DNA of 64,000 nt from Methanorbis rubei (GCF_032714495.1 NZ_JAWDKB010000005.1:1-64000); one strand, 5' to 3'; positions 27,145 through 35,810 are shown, counted from the stretch's first letter. A program made the numbers and translations. The notes: generated by a model not told the origin, from the letters alone.

Positions 27145-27848
27145 TCTGTATTCCTCAGGCGGGTAATAATTTCCTGCACATCAAGGGATGTGCACAAGAC
27201 AGTGATGCGATCCTTTTCTGCAAGCAGTTTCACCAGCGGGTGCACATGCTCGGCGTCGATTCCCTGAAGAATGACGTACGGCGGTTTGAACGGGGTTACG
27301 CGAATGGCAATCATCGGGGATTTGCCGGTTGAGACATCCGTGAAGATTAAGGCACGCTCCGTGCTCCAGCCGTAGATACGGTTGAATTCGTTCGGTGAAA
27401 GGTTCAGGATCGCGTTCGGACTGTTCACCACGGTGTAGCCGAAGATCTGGTGATCTTCAGAGCCGCAGAGAAGGGTGCAGTCGATCAGTTCCGACAACTC
27501 TCGGATCGGAATTGATGAGGCGAAATCATGGATATCATAGATTACTTCGTCATCGTAGTCGGAGAAGAGCAGTTTGCCGTACTTCTGAATGTACTTGCCG
27601 CCGTTCTCTTCATCGATGTCTAAGAGGGTGTCTACAATTTTTCCAACCACTCCCGTACCCGGGCTTTTTCTCCGACCGCTTTCATAGTCACTGATAACGG
27701 ACGGGGATATCCCGAGGTGGTCTGCTAACACACCGGGAGCGATCTGAAAACTGGATCTCCATTTTTTCAGCGCTTTCCCGGGCGCGTCTGAGAGAGTAAT
27801 TTCACCTGCCATTTTTTCGGCAAGCTGTTGACGCAGTCCCGGTTTCAT
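27138..27848 (-). CDS. HTH (XRE-like) regulator heading the mevalonate-entry operon
   Basis: A 236-residue protein. A helix-turn-helix occupies about 35-75 ([26 protein letters not shown]). The C-terminal 150 residues form an alpha/beta domain with [31 protein letters not shown], conserved with the HTH in methanogen homologues. It is the first gene of the operon with HMG-CoA synthase, thiolase and DUF35. That position suggests it senses something linked to isoprenoid supply, though no ligand is known from the sequence. Confidence 0.75.
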   Translation of the reverse strand: MKPGLRQQLAEKMAGEITLSDAPGKALKKWRSSFQIAPGVLADHLGISPSVISDYESGRRKSPGTGVVGKIVDTLLDIDEENGGKYIQKYGKLLFSDYDDEVIYDIHDFASSIPIRELSELIDCTLLCGSEDHQIFGYTVVNSPNAILNLSPNEFNRIYGWSTERALIFTDVSTGKSPMIAIRVTPFKPPYVILQGIDAEHVHPLVKLLAEKDRITVLCTSLDVQEIITRLRNTEW

Positions 27849-27928
27849 ACAGGATAATTGTATTTCGTTCCTTACATAAAAGGCTGGTCGTCGAATTCGT
27901 CAATACACGAACTACAGTATCAGAACTC

Positions 27929-27936
27929 ATATATAA
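27929..27936 (+). promoter_or_regulatory. TATA box of ribK, leaderless transcript predicted
   Basis: ATATATAA is centred about 27 bp before the ATG at 27960. At normal archaeal spacing, transcription would begin at or next to the start codon. This supports the short RibK start. Confidence 0.6.
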
Positions 27937-27959
27937 GAAACCACCCAATAGTGAGTATC

Positions 27960-28634
27960 ATGGATACAGTCGACGCAGAGGATACACTCTGTCTGAAGCG
28001 TATTGCAGCAATGGGAGGATGCAAGGGGCCGGTTCGTCTTTCGACCCAGAGCCTTGGCGATCAGCTTGGCATCAGCCAGCAGACTGCGTCGCGCAGACTG
28101 CGTGCGCTGGAAACTGCGCATCTGATCTCGCGAACGACCGAGCCGTCAGGCCAGTTTGTGCTGGTGACGAAGCTTGGTGAGGAGCTGCTCCGCCGTGAGT
28201 TTTCCGAGTACTGTAAAATATTTGACAGAATCGGAGGGCACTACGTGCTGACTGGCGGAGTCATCTCCGGAGTTGGCGAAGGGAGATATTATATGTCAAT
28301 CCCTCACTATCAGGAGAAGTTCACCGAGCTTTGCGGGTTTCCTCCGTATCCCGGAACGCTGAACCTGAAGCTGAATCCGCAGAGTGTTCTGGTCCGGAAA
28401 CGGATCGATACGCTGGAGTGGACAAGTGTGCCGGGCTTTTCTGATGAGCACCGGACATTTGGCGAGGCGCGATGTATTCCGTGCAGGATTGAGAATGTTC
28501 CTTGTGCGATTGTGGTTCCGGGACGGACTCATTATCCTGAGGATATTATCGAGGTGATCTCAGGTGTGCCGCTTCGTGCGACACTCGGACTTGAGGATGG
28601 AAAGGAAGTTGTTGTGGAGATAGGATATGATTGA
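27960..28634 (+). CDS. ribK: CTP-dependent riboflavin kinase with N-terminal HTH (RibK/RibR)
   Basis: A 224-residue fusion. A MarR-like winged helix occupies about 1-85 (LSTQSLGDQLGISQQTASRRLRAL). The archaeal riboflavin kinase domain follows (GVISGVGEGRYYMSI, PPYPGTLNLKL, GRTHYPEDIIEVISG). It makes FMN from riboflavin with CTP, and the HTH suggests it also regulates flavin genes. The start is set by the TATA box spacing; the open frame runs 34 codons further upstream but would cross the promoter. The end overlaps ribB by 8 bases. Confidence 0.92.
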   Translation: MDTVDAEDTLCLKRIAAMGGCKGPVRLSTQSLGDQLGISQQTASRRLRALETAHLISRTTEPSGQFVLVTKLGEELLRREFSEYCKIFDRIGGHYVLTGGVISGVGEGRYYMSIPHYQEKFTELCGFPPYPGTLNLKLNPQSVLVRKRIDTLEWTSVPGFSDEHRTFGEARCIPCRIENVPCAIVVPGRTHYPEDIIEVISGVPLRATLGLEDGKEVVVEIGYD

Positions 28635-29304
28635 GCAGGCATTGGAAGCCCTGAAGCAGGGCAAGGTAATTTTGTTGTACGATTTTGATAACCGTGAGAA
28701 GGAGACGGATTTTGCGGTACTTTCCTCGGCAGTGACGCCGGAGACGATCCGGATGTTCCGGAAAGACGGCGGCGGTCTGATCTGTACTGCTATTTCAGGC
28801 GAGTCTGCAAAAGCGTTCGGCCTGCCGTTTGCATCAGACGCGCTGCAGTTTGCCGGAGATATTGTGGAGAAGGAGGGAGATGTCCCGTACGACCGGCGGA
28901 ATCGTTCGTCGTTTTCGCTGTGGGTAAATCACCGCGATACCTATACCGGCGTGACCGACCGCGATCGTGCGCTGACGGTTACCTCGATCGCACGGTATGT
29001 CAAGGACTTTGAGGCAGGAGCGCATGGGAAATTCTCGGATGAGTTCCGAACTCCGGGCCACATGGCGCTGCTGCGTGCTGCGGATGGGCTGCTGGATCAG
29101 CGTCGCGGCCAGACCGAGCTGTCGGTTGCTCTTGCGGACATGGCAGGAGTTGCTCCTGCGGTAACGATCTGCGAGATGATGGCTGATGACGGTTTTGCTC
29201 TGGATAAGGAAGGGGCAAAGGCGTACGCGAAAAAGCATGGACTGATCTTCATCGAAGGGCAGGACGTGCTGGATGAGTGGGAGCGGCGCAGAACCGCTGC
29301 CTGA
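28627..29304 (+). CDS. ribB: 3,4-dihydroxy-2-butanone-4-phosphate synthase
   Basis: A 225-residue RibB, which makes the four-carbon precursor of riboflavin from ribulose 5-phosphate. The acidic metal-binding loop reads DFDNREKETDFA where many homologues have DxExREnEgD. The later motifs RRNRSSFSLWVNHRDTYTGV and SDEFRTPGHMALLRA are clear. It is co-transcribed with the riboflavin kinase. Confidence 0.93.
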   Translation: MIEQALEALKQGKVILLYDFDNREKETDFAVLSSAVTPETIRMFRKDGGGLICTAISGESAKAFGLPFASDALQFAGDIVEKEGDVPYDRRNRSSFSLWVNHRDTYTGVTDRDRALTVTSIARYVKDFEAGAHGKFSDEFRTPGHMALLRAADGLLDQRRGQTELSVALADMAGVAPAVTICEMMADDGFALDKEGAKAYAKKHGLIFIEGQDVLDEWERRRTAA

Positions 29305-29351
29305 TACTTTTTTTCATTTTGTGGATTTCCGTTTATGGGGAATTTTTATCT

Positions 29352-29624
29352 TTGGTTTCGCTTGGAGTAACCACGGAACACACGGAATTCCACGGAAAAA
29401 AACACAGAATACCGCTTCGCTTACGGAAAACACGGAAAGCCTAAGTGTACGGGTATTGGTATATGTCACCGTTTTGAGATGCCAACTTCCTTAGTCTTTC
29501 CCGCGAAGCGGTAAGCAGGCCGAAGGCATGCGTTCCGTGTTTTCCGTAAACGAAGCGGTATTCTGTGTTTTTTCCGTGGAATTCCGTGTGTTCAGTGTGT
29601 TCCGTGGTTGCCCCAAACAAAACC
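29352..29624. repeat. Long inverted repeat, CCACGGA family, interrupted
   Basis: The left arm begins TTGGTTTCGCTTGGAGTAAC and runs through CCACGGAACACACGG; the right arm ends TGGTTGCCCCAAACAAAACC. A 31-bp micro-element interrupts the right arm at 29502. The sequence before it (GGATTTCCGTTTATGGGG near 29322) is mirrored near 29875, so the whole 29.3-29.9 kb gap may be one composite palindrome. The ribB and HTH genes converge on it. Confidence 0.85.
29502..29532 (+). mobile_element. 31-bp micro-element with 4-bp target duplication
   Basis: The block CGCGAAGCGGTAAGCAGGCC... ending GGCATGCG sits between two TTCC copies (29498-29501 and 29533-29536). The intact counterpart near 23.3 kb has AGTCTTTCCGTG with TTCC once. 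Confidence 0.65.
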
Positions 29625-29745
29625 AAGGACAGAAAATCCCTTTTTCCTTATACTATTTCATACCGCGTAAGTCCTATTTGAATAAGATTTACGCAATGCA
29701 ATTTTTTGAAAAATAATTTTTCTCGGAAATTTTTCCGTGCAGTCC

Positions 29746-29776
29746 CGCAAAGTGGTGAGCAGGCCGAAGGCATGCG
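29746..29776 (+). mobile_element. 31-bp micro-element copy
   Basis: The core CGCAAAGTGGTGAGCAGGCC... ends GGCATGCG. The flanks are AGTCC and AATCC, where an intact relative near 35.98 kb has ATTCC once. This fits a 5-bp duplication with one change on each side. Confidence 0.55.
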
Positions 29777-29799
29777 AATCCGGCACCGCAGGCATTCAC

Positions 29800-29895
29800 C
29801 GTGAATTCAGTGAAGCTCTGTGTACTCGGTGTACTCCGTGGTTACTCCAAGTGAGACGACGTACAGAAGATCCCAAAAACGGAAATCTATAAAAA
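29800..29895. repeat. Right arm of a CCACGGA-family inverted repeat
   Basis: TGTACTCCGTGGTTACTCCA followed by ACGGAAATC mirrors the left arm near 29.32-29.40 kb and resembles the right arm near 36.0 kb. It closes the intergenic repeat cluster before the HTH gene. Confidence 0.65.
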
Positions 29896-29909
29896 AAATA
29901 AAAAAATCC

Positions 29910-30104
29910 TCACCCTTCGAAGGTGAAGATCTCCTCAATGGTTGTGTTAAAGTACTTTGCCATGCGAAACGCCAGCTCCAGTGACGGATCATACTTGCCT
30001 TTTTCAATGGCCAGGATCGTCTGCCGCGTGACGCCGAGAGCCTGCGCGAGTCCCTCCTGCGTGAGGTCGTTCATCGCTCGGTAGACTTTGATCTTATTCT
30101 TCAT
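29910..30104 (-). CDS. Small HTH (Cro/CI-type) regulator
   Basis: A 64-residue protein that is essentially one helix-turn-helix domain: MNDLTQEGLAQALGVTRQTI and AIEKGKYDPSLELAFRMAKYF. I start it at ATG 30104; it overlaps the end of the membrane-protein gene by 11 bases. Small regulators of this type are commonly paired with DUF2178-like membrane proteins and repress their own operon. A palindrome upstream of the pair is a candidate operator. Confidence 0.85.
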   Translation of the reverse strand: MKNKIKVYRAMNDLTQEGLAQALGVTRQTILAIEKGKYDPSLELAFRMAKYFNTTIEEIFTFEG

Positions 30105-30735
30105 CGTCGTCCCACTCACCGAACTTGTGAGAGTAATAAATTCTGAATGCAGCGTAGATGAATATCATCAGCACAAGCAAAAGGATCTGAATCACACCAA
30201 AGATGCCGAGATGCGATATCGCGATCATCTCAGGGGGTCCCGGAAAGAGAGTTACAACCTCCATCGGGGTCGAATTCACAACAGCGACAACATCGTTCGC
30301 ACTCGGATGCAGAGTGATTGCTACCGAGTAAGCGTCAACCGGAGGCTGATAGGCGGCCATATTGTGAGCAAGCTTGCCGGTCGCATTCACAACCTCAGGG
30401 CCTGCACCGGTAGTAGGAGAAATCACATTGTAGGTGATATTCTTAAAACCGAGAGGAACACTGAAAACATACACGACCGTTGCAAGATTAACGGTAAAAA
30501 AGCTGACCCAGAACGCTTTGAGCGTTGCTGAAGCTGTTTTCATGTTGATCATATTCTGGCGCTCATCTGCATAGCAGTCGGTTACCGTCCGCCTCAGAGC
30601 AAAGTAGAGAACAGCGCCTACGAGGAATCCGATCGCGATGATGAACGGGTTGGATAACTGAATCGATGCCCAGAAAAGCAGAACCTCAAGGAGCGCAATG
30701 ATGCCTATGATGATATAGAAGGTATTTTGTTTCAT
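30094..30735 (-). CDS. DUF2178-like membrane protein
   Basis: A 213-residue protein with two N-terminal membrane spans (FYIIIGIIALLEVLLFWASI and FIIAIGFLVGAVLYFAL), then the conserved TDCYADERQNMINMKTASAT motif, a third span, an extracytoplasmic loop of about 75 residues, and a last span near the C-terminus. The loop is an addition to the usual short DUF2178 protein. Function unknown. It shares a transcript with the small HTH regulator. Confidence 0.75.
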   Translation of the reverse strand: MKQNTFYIIIGIIALLEVLLFWASIQLSNPFIIAIGFLVGAVLYFALRRTVTDCYADERQNMINMKTASATLKAFWVSFFTVNLATVVYVFSVPLGFKNITYNVISPTTGAGPEVVNATGKLAHNMAAYQPPVDAYSVAITLHPSANDVVAVVNSTPMEVVTLFPGPPEMIAISHLGIFGVIQILLLVLMIFIYAAFRIYYSHKFGEWDDDEE

Positions 30736-30796
30736 AATTTCAACTCAGATAGAGATCCCGCCGGAGAGAGCGGACATGTATGCAATCTTTTACATA

Positions 30797-30808
30797 ATAC
30801 AATTGTAT
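30797..30808. promoter_or_regulatory. Palindromic operator candidate
   Basis: ATACAATTGTAT is a perfect 12-bp palindrome 62 bp before the membrane-protein start and near its expected promoter. It is the natural candidate site for the HTH regulator encoded in the operon. Confidence 0.45.
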
Positions 30809-31191
30809 ACACGGGTATTATTATTTTTCTCATGACCAAGCGAAAAACACAAACTGAAAAGAGACGGACCAAGGGCCTGGCCGCCTCATGGGGTGTGTGC
30901 CGGCCAAAAGCCCAAAGTCTTATCGTGTGGTGTGTGGGTGGTGTGTATGTGTGACTGATTCTTACCTGATCTTGGTATGGTGTTGGATTTTTTGCTGTTG
31001 GTGCATATAGAGGAGGAATTTTCATCTATTCCTGGAGAAACAGACGGCAAACCGCATGTGGGGAACATGTTTTCCGGCTCACCATGTTTCTTCAGTGTAT
31101 AGTATATTTTACATAATGTGATATATAGTTTCCTCTAAGATCACACTTCCGAGATACTTATCACTGACGCAAACCAACATACAAAAAAGAT
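30809..31191. other. Intergenic region without a clear gene
   Basis: The gap between the DUF2178 operon and ygiQ. It holds a TG-rich stretch (GTGTGGTGTGTGGGTGGTG near 30923), AT-rich TATA-like runs near 31095-31130, and short open frames with no recognisable product. I saw no tRNA or other RNA gene. The ygiQ promoter is presumably within the last 100 bp. Confidence 0.4.
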
Positions 31192-33039
31192 ATGATCACA
31201 TTTGGACACAATCTGCCGCAGCCCGAATTCTTACCGATGACAGCGGCAGAGCTCAAAAACCTCGGCATTGAACGTCTGGATGTGATCTTAGTATCGGGCG
31301 ACGCCTATGTAGATCACCCTTCCTTTGCCGCAGCACTGCTCGGACGTGCGCTGTGGGACGTGGGATTTACCGTAGGCATTGTCGCCCAGCCTGACTGGAA
31401 GAACCGGGAGTTCAAGGACTTCAGTAAACTCGGCAGACCAAAACTTTTCTTTGCCGTTGTGCCAGGCGCAGTCGACTCAATGGTCAACGCCTACACCCCT
31501 GCTCTGAAGAAGAGGTCGGAAGACAGTTACTCGCCGGGCGGAAAACCAAAACGGCCGGAACGAACCACAATCGTCTACGCGAATGCGATACACGAGTTGT
31601 ATCCGCAGATACCGATCGTCATCGGCGGTATTGAAGCAAGTCTGCGCAGGTTCGCGCATTATGATTACTGGAGTGACAGTGTGCGGCAGGGAATTCTCGC
31701 CGACGCACCGGCATCGCTTCTCGTCTACGGCATGGGAGAACTTGCCCTGATTGAGATCGCGAAGAGACTGCGTGACGAAACTCCTGTACGCGAGATCACG
31801 GATATTCCCGGAACCTGCTGGACGATGAGTGTTGCCGAGTACCGGAAGAATCCGCCGGAGAATGCGGTTATCCTTCCGGCGTACCCGCAGATCGCCAATA
31901 AGGAAACCTTCGCCAGAGCATTTGCCATGCTCTATCAGGAGACGGAAAGGCGAATCGTGCAGGCGCATCCAAAAACCGTCATCGTCGCCAATCCTCCCAT
32001 GCGGTCGATGATGACCAAGGAGCTGGACCATCTCTATGAGCTGCCGTTCACCCGAAGACAGCACCCATCCTACAAAGAGGTGATTCCAGCACTTGCTCCG
32101 GTACAGTTTTCCCTCATCACCCACCGCGGATGTTTCGGCAACTGTTCATTCTGCGCAATCACGCATCATCAGGGAAAGATCATCACTTCCAGAAGCGAGG
32201 AGTCCATCATCCGCGAGGCAAAGCGGATGATCAAGATGCCAGAGTTCCGGGGGACCATTCAGGATGTCGGCGGGCCTTCGGCGAATATGTATGGAACGGT
32301 CTGCGAGAAATGGCGGGAGAAGGGGGCCTGCCGGGACAAACAGTGCACGGTCTGCAAACAGTATGATGACGGAGTAGAACTCCAGCTCTCTCTTCTGCAA
32401 AAACTCCGGAAGCTGACAGGCGTGAAACATGTGTTCATCAACTCCGGCATCCGGTATGATCTCATACCTTCCGGAGCACCAGGCGATAAATATCTTGTCG
32501 AGATAACTGAGCATCACGTCTCAGGCCATATGAAGGTCGCGCCCGAACACATCACCCCTCATGTGACAAAACTGATGCACAAACCTGCCAGATACAGGTT
32601 TGAACAGTTCCATGGCAGATTTGAACGAATTCAGGAGGAAAAAGCTGCGAAGAATCACGGCAAACGCCAGTACATTCTGCCGTACCTGATGTCCTCACAT
32701 CCGGGATGTACGATCACTGATATGATCGAACTTGCCCTGTATCTGAGGGAAAAAGATCTCTACACCGAACAGGTGCAGGATTTTACGCCAACTCCGATGA
32801 CGTTGTCGACAGCGATGTACTACAGCGGTATGAATCCTCTGACCGGAGACAAAGTTTATGTACCGCTCGGCAATGAAAAACGGATTCAGCGTGCCATGCT
32901 GCACTGGAGAGATCCAACCCAGTACGATTATATCGTGACCGGCCTGCTGAAAACGAAGAGAACCGACCTCGTCGGCGATCTTGTCCCGAGGCCCGATAAA
33001 ATCAGAAACAGAAAAGCAAAAACAAAAACAAAAAAATAA
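31192..33039 (+). CDS. ygiQ: YgiQ family radical SAM protein
   Basis: A 615-residue protein of the YgiQ family. The radical SAM cluster motif is GCFGNCSFC in the middle (about residue 310), preceded by TYGMGE-like YGMGELAL and followed by ENGG-type QDVGGPSANMYG. The N-terminal third has a B12-binding-like fold. The C-terminus is a Lys-rich tail. The reaction catalysed by the family is not established. It is a single-gene unit converging on the antiporter gene. Confidence 0.9.
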   Translation: MITFGHNLPQPEFLPMTAAELKNLGIERLDVILVSGDAYVDHPSFAAALLGRALWDVGFTVGIVAQPDWKNREFKDFSKLGRPKLFFAVVPGAVDSMVNAYTPALKKRSEDSYSPGGKPKRPERTTIVYANAIHELYPQIPIVIGGIEASLRRFAHYDYWSDSVRQGILADAPASLLVYGMGELALIEIAKRLRDETPVREITDIPGTCWTMSVAEYRKNPPENAVILPAYPQIANKETFARAFAMLYQETERRIVQAHPKTVIVANPPMRSMMTKELDHLYELPFTRRQHPSYKEVIPALAPVQFSLITHRGCFGNCSFCAITHHQGKIITSRSEESIIREAKRMIKMPEFRGTIQDVGGPSANMYGTVCEKWREKGACRDKQCTVCKQYDDGVELQLSLLQKLRKLTGVKHVFINSGIRYDLIPSGAPGDKYLVEITEHHVSGHMKVAPEHITPHVTKLMHKPARYRFEQFHGRFERIQEEKAAKNHGKRQYILPYLMSSHPGCTITDMIELALYLREKDLYTEQVQDFTPTPMTLSTAMYYSGMNPLTGDKVYVPLGNEKRIQRAMLHWRDPTQYDYIVTGLLKTKRTDLVGDLVPRPDKIRNRKAKTKTKK

Positions 33040-33124
33040 TTTTTTTTCAATTTGGATCTATGCGATGATGAATTTTTTTTGAATCACAAATGTGATACCA
33101 CGAAAAGATTTAGTCGATTTTTCC

Positions 33125-33481
33125 AGTAGGAGTTACGCGGTGTGATTCTGTGAAGTGACGTACGACCTCGGAAGAGTTATTTTTCAACGTGGTACTGCTT
33201 TGAGATTTTTTGAAACACGAACCACACGAAAAATCACGAAATAGTTAACTCACGAAATATTTCCAAAAACACGAAATTAGTTCTTGGATTCAAATTCAAT
33301 CACTGCATAACTCGGAAGAGACAGGAAAAAACAACGTGTTGCAGCCCAAAATTACTCAGCATCATAGCTTGTACCAAAACTCCTATTTCGTGTTTTTCGC
33401 ACTATTTCGTGAGTTAACTATTTCGTGATTTTTCGTGTGGTTCGTGTTTGAAAATATTCGCCACCGCATAACTCCTACCAG
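33125..33481. repeat. Nested inverted repeat, AGTTACGCGGTG family
   Basis: The outer arms are AGTAGGAGTTACGCGGTG and the complement CACCGCATAACTCCTACC. Nested inside are longer arms starting GAAACACGAACCACACGAAA with CACGAAATAGTTAACTCACG, mirrored near 33400-33455. It fills most of the 520-bp gap between the convergent ygiQ and antiporter genes; nothing else was found there. Confidence 0.85.
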
Positions 33482-33559
33482 AAAAAAAGGAGCTGAATTT
33501 TTTGCGGCATCATGCAAACCTTTGGTTCATCATGCAATCCAACACCGCAGCAATTCACA

Positions 33560-34825
33560 TCATAACTCAAATTGATCCATCTCACACACATCGTCGGGCT
33601 TCTTCTCTGACTTGAAGAGCCATCCTTTGTAGACGAGCGGCACAACGATAGTGGTAATCAGAGACATCACCACAATTGCGATGAACACCTCGTTACCCTG
33701 CCGGAGGAGAAGCTCCCTCTGGACAAGATCGGTCGCAGCCGCTGCCATATCCTGGAAGTGCGTCAGGGCAATCAGACCCACAATCATCGCAACCTCGCCG
33801 CGCGGCACCATGCCAAAGCCAATGATCAGCGAGTCACGGGTATTCATGCCAAGGAATTTGGCAGGAACACCGCAGCCGACAACTTTGGTGATGATCGCAA
33901 TGATGATCAGAGCGATGATGAACCAGATCATCTCAGGGGTCAGGAAGTGCAGGTCCACAATGATACCCAGCGACACAAAGAAAATTGCCGCGAAGATGAT
34001 GTAGAGGTACTCAGCCCCCAGCTTGATGTCAAGACTGTGCTTCAGACTCACCCGATTCACGCAGACGCCTGCAAGGAATGCGCCGACAATTGCGGACACA
34101 CCGACAAACTCCGCTGCCATCGCATACAAAAATGCGATCATCATCGCAAAGATGAACACAAACTCAGGGAACTGTCTGGCAAGTTTTGTGCCATCCATCT
34201 TAGTGATCAGCGGAGGAATGACTTTGATGCCGACGAGAGCTGCAATCACCACAAAGCCGATGGACTTAATGACCGTAAATATCACAGCTGCCGGCACCAG
34301 TTCGCCGGTAGCGCCGAGATCCTTACAGATCGATAAAACGATCAGACTCAGCACATCGTCGATGACCGCAGCGCCAATAATCGCTTTTGCAAAGGGCTGA
34401 TGGAGTTTGCCCATCTCCCGCAGAACATTTGCGGTGATCGCAATGCTTGTCGCGGTAAGGGCTGTTCCGATAAATATCGCGGTAAAGAAGTCCATGCCAA
34501 AGAACATGGAGGTCGCATAGCCCCCTATCCAGGGGACGATAACCCCCACGAGGGCTATCACCCCGTACCGCCAGTCGGTGATGTCGCTCAACTCAAACTC
34601 GAAACCAACGACGAACAAAAGAATAATTGCACCAAGCCCTGCGAGGCTCTGGACGAAATCCGTGTAGGTAATCAGCCCGAGAACGCTGGGGCCGACAATT
34701 AAACCCACAATGATCTCACCAATCACCGCAGACTGGTGAATGCGGGTTGCCAGAAGATATCCGCCAAGTGCCACGAAGAGCAAAAGACTCATCTGGAACT
34801 CGACTGTTGAAGTGATATCCTCCAT
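33560..34825 (-). CDS. CPA2-family monovalent cation:proton antiporter
   Basis: A 421-residue membrane protein with about 12-13 spans (KefB/NapA type). Key segments: VGLIVGPSVLGLITYT, GTALTATSIAITANVL, IGAAVIDDVLSLIVL with the transport Asp pair, and GMVPRGEVAMIVGLIAL. It lacks the C-terminal TrkA domains of full Kef channels and so is a simple Na+/H+ or K+/H+ exchanger. The ion is not predictable. Confidence 0.9.
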   Translation of the reverse strand: MEDITSTVEFQMSLLLFVALGGYLLATRIHQSAVIGEIIVGLIVGPSVLGLITYTDFVQSLAGLGAIILLFVVGFEFELSDITDWRYGVIALVGVIVPWIGGYATSMFFGMDFFTAIFIGTALTATSIAITANVLREMGKLHQPFAKAIIGAAVIDDVLSLIVLSICKDLGATGELVPAAVIFTVIKSIGFVVIAALVGIKVIPPLITKMDGTKLARQFPEFVFIFAMMIAFLYAMAAEFVGVSAIVGAFLAGVCVNRVSLKHSLDIKLGAEYLYIIFAAIFFVSLGIIVDLHFLTPEMIWFIIALIIIAIITKVVGCGVPAKFLGMNTRDSLIIGFGMVPRGEVAMIVGLIALTHFQDMAAAATDLVQRELLLRQGNEVFIAIVVMSLITTIVVPLVYKGWLFKSEKKPDDVCEMDQFEL

Positions 34826-34879
34826 AATTATACTTTCACATGGGGGCTGAGATGTAAAAAGAATATCGTTTGACCGATA

Positions 34880-35326
34880 TTACTCTTCGCGAACGGAAAA
34901 AAGCGCAGAATCGTCCATTGCCTGCATCACAAGAAAGAGTTCATGCTTAATCTCGTTCATGCGCTGCATGTCAGCAGGACCGGCAGTTTTTGCCTCGACC
35001 TTCTTTTTGAGTTCAGTCAGTTCATCAGTGGTGAGGTGGGTTCCCGGGATCTCGTCGATGAACAGTTTTCTGCCGTCAGGCCTTGTGATGACAAAGCTCA
35101 CGATGCCGGTATTTTCCACGATGATTCGCTCAGGATGATTTTTCGCGTCAAACGTGACCTTCAGTGCGTCAAGCGGACAGCGGGTGGTGTGGGAGACAAT
35201 TCTGACGTCGTCATACTCTCCGGCCCATTTTGCGACAACGACGGCAATTTTGTAGCCGAGTGCGATGCCCGGGCAGGTGTGGCCGTGAGCTTTCGCCACG
35301 GCTTCGAATGCTGGAATCTGTACCAT
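34880..35326 (-). CDS. FmdE-like protein (formylmethanofuran dehydrogenase subunit E domain)
   Basis: A 148-residue protein with the FmdE signature: HGHTCPGIALGYKIA near the N-terminus and SHTTRCPLDALKVTF, including the conserved His and Cys residues. There is no C-terminal zinc-finger domain, unlike the long FmdE. FmdE proteins accompany formylmethanofuran dehydrogenase, but their role is unclear. It lies 26 bp after aIF1A in the same direction. Confidence 0.85.
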   Translation of the reverse strand: MVQIPAFEAVAKAHGHTCPGIALGYKIAVVVAKWAGEYDDVRIVSHTTRCPLDALKVTFDAKNHPERIIVENTGIVSFVITRPDGRKLFIDEIPGTHLTTDELTELKKKVEAKTAGPADMQRMNEIKHELFLVMQAMDDSALFSVREE

Positions 35327-35352
35327 GATGGAAAAAAATGGAGTTTATCTGT

Positions 35353-35661
35353 TCAGAGATATTTGTGCGAACGGAGCCAGTCCACCTGCGGGGTAGTGTA
35401 GCGGTAGACGATGTCACATTTGTCGTCCTGGAAGTCCCAGGGAGTGACGACGAGAATATCGCCCTCGCGGATCCAGACGCGTTTCTTGATGGTTCCTTTG
35501 ATTCTGCCGAGGCGTGTTACGCCGTCAGAACAGCGGACACGGATGTGATTGGATCCAAGCATGAGCTCTGCCTGAGCGAACTGTTCTCTGGAACGTTTGT
35601 TAGGAAGTCTTACACGAATGATGCTGCCGTCTTCTGCGACGGACTGGTTTTTATTTTCAAT
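35353..35661 (-). CDS. eif1A: Translation initiation factor 1A with a non-canonical start
   Basis: An aIF1A of about 102 residues: RVRLPNKRSREQFAQAELML, then HIRVRCSDGVTRLGRIKG, then KKRVWIREGDILVVTPWDF, an OB fold that binds the ribosomal A site. An ATG-started version would begin in mid-domain (MLGSNHIRV) and lose the conserved RVRLPNKR strand. No ATG, GTG or TTG occurs between the upstream stop and that strand. The best candidate is ATT at 35659-35661, giving an initial (M)ENKNQSVAEDGS; a CTG at 35668-35670 is the alternative. A TATA-like AATATATAC lies about 35 bp upstream. Confidence 0.85.
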   Translation of the reverse strand: MENKNQSVAEDGSIIRVRLPNKRSREQFAQAELMLGSNHIRVRCSDGVTRLGRIKGTIKKRVWIREGDILVVTPWDFQDDKCDIVYRYTTPQVDWLRSHKYL

Positions 35662-35810
35662 ATATCCCAGAATATCTACCCCTGTTTGTGGTATATATTA
35701 TCCCTGTGATATGATAAACATGCCTGATGGGGATTACTTTGTTCGTAAAGTTTGAAAAGTTGGTTGATTTTGGATTTCCGTTTCTTGGGATTTTTATTTT
35801 TGGTCTCGTT

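Noticed and set aside
27858-27959. Upstream extension of RibK
   Set aside because: It would cross the TATA box whose spacing predicts transcription starting at the ATG at 27960.
30809-31191. Possible RNA gene in the gap before ygiQ
   Set aside because: Short stems such as the one near 31045-31085 exist, but no tRNA, SRP RNA or RNase P RNA motif could be found.
35353-35562. aIF1A starting at the internal ATG at 35562
   Set aside because: It would remove the conserved RVRLPNKRSREQF segment that is coded in the same frame just upstream.
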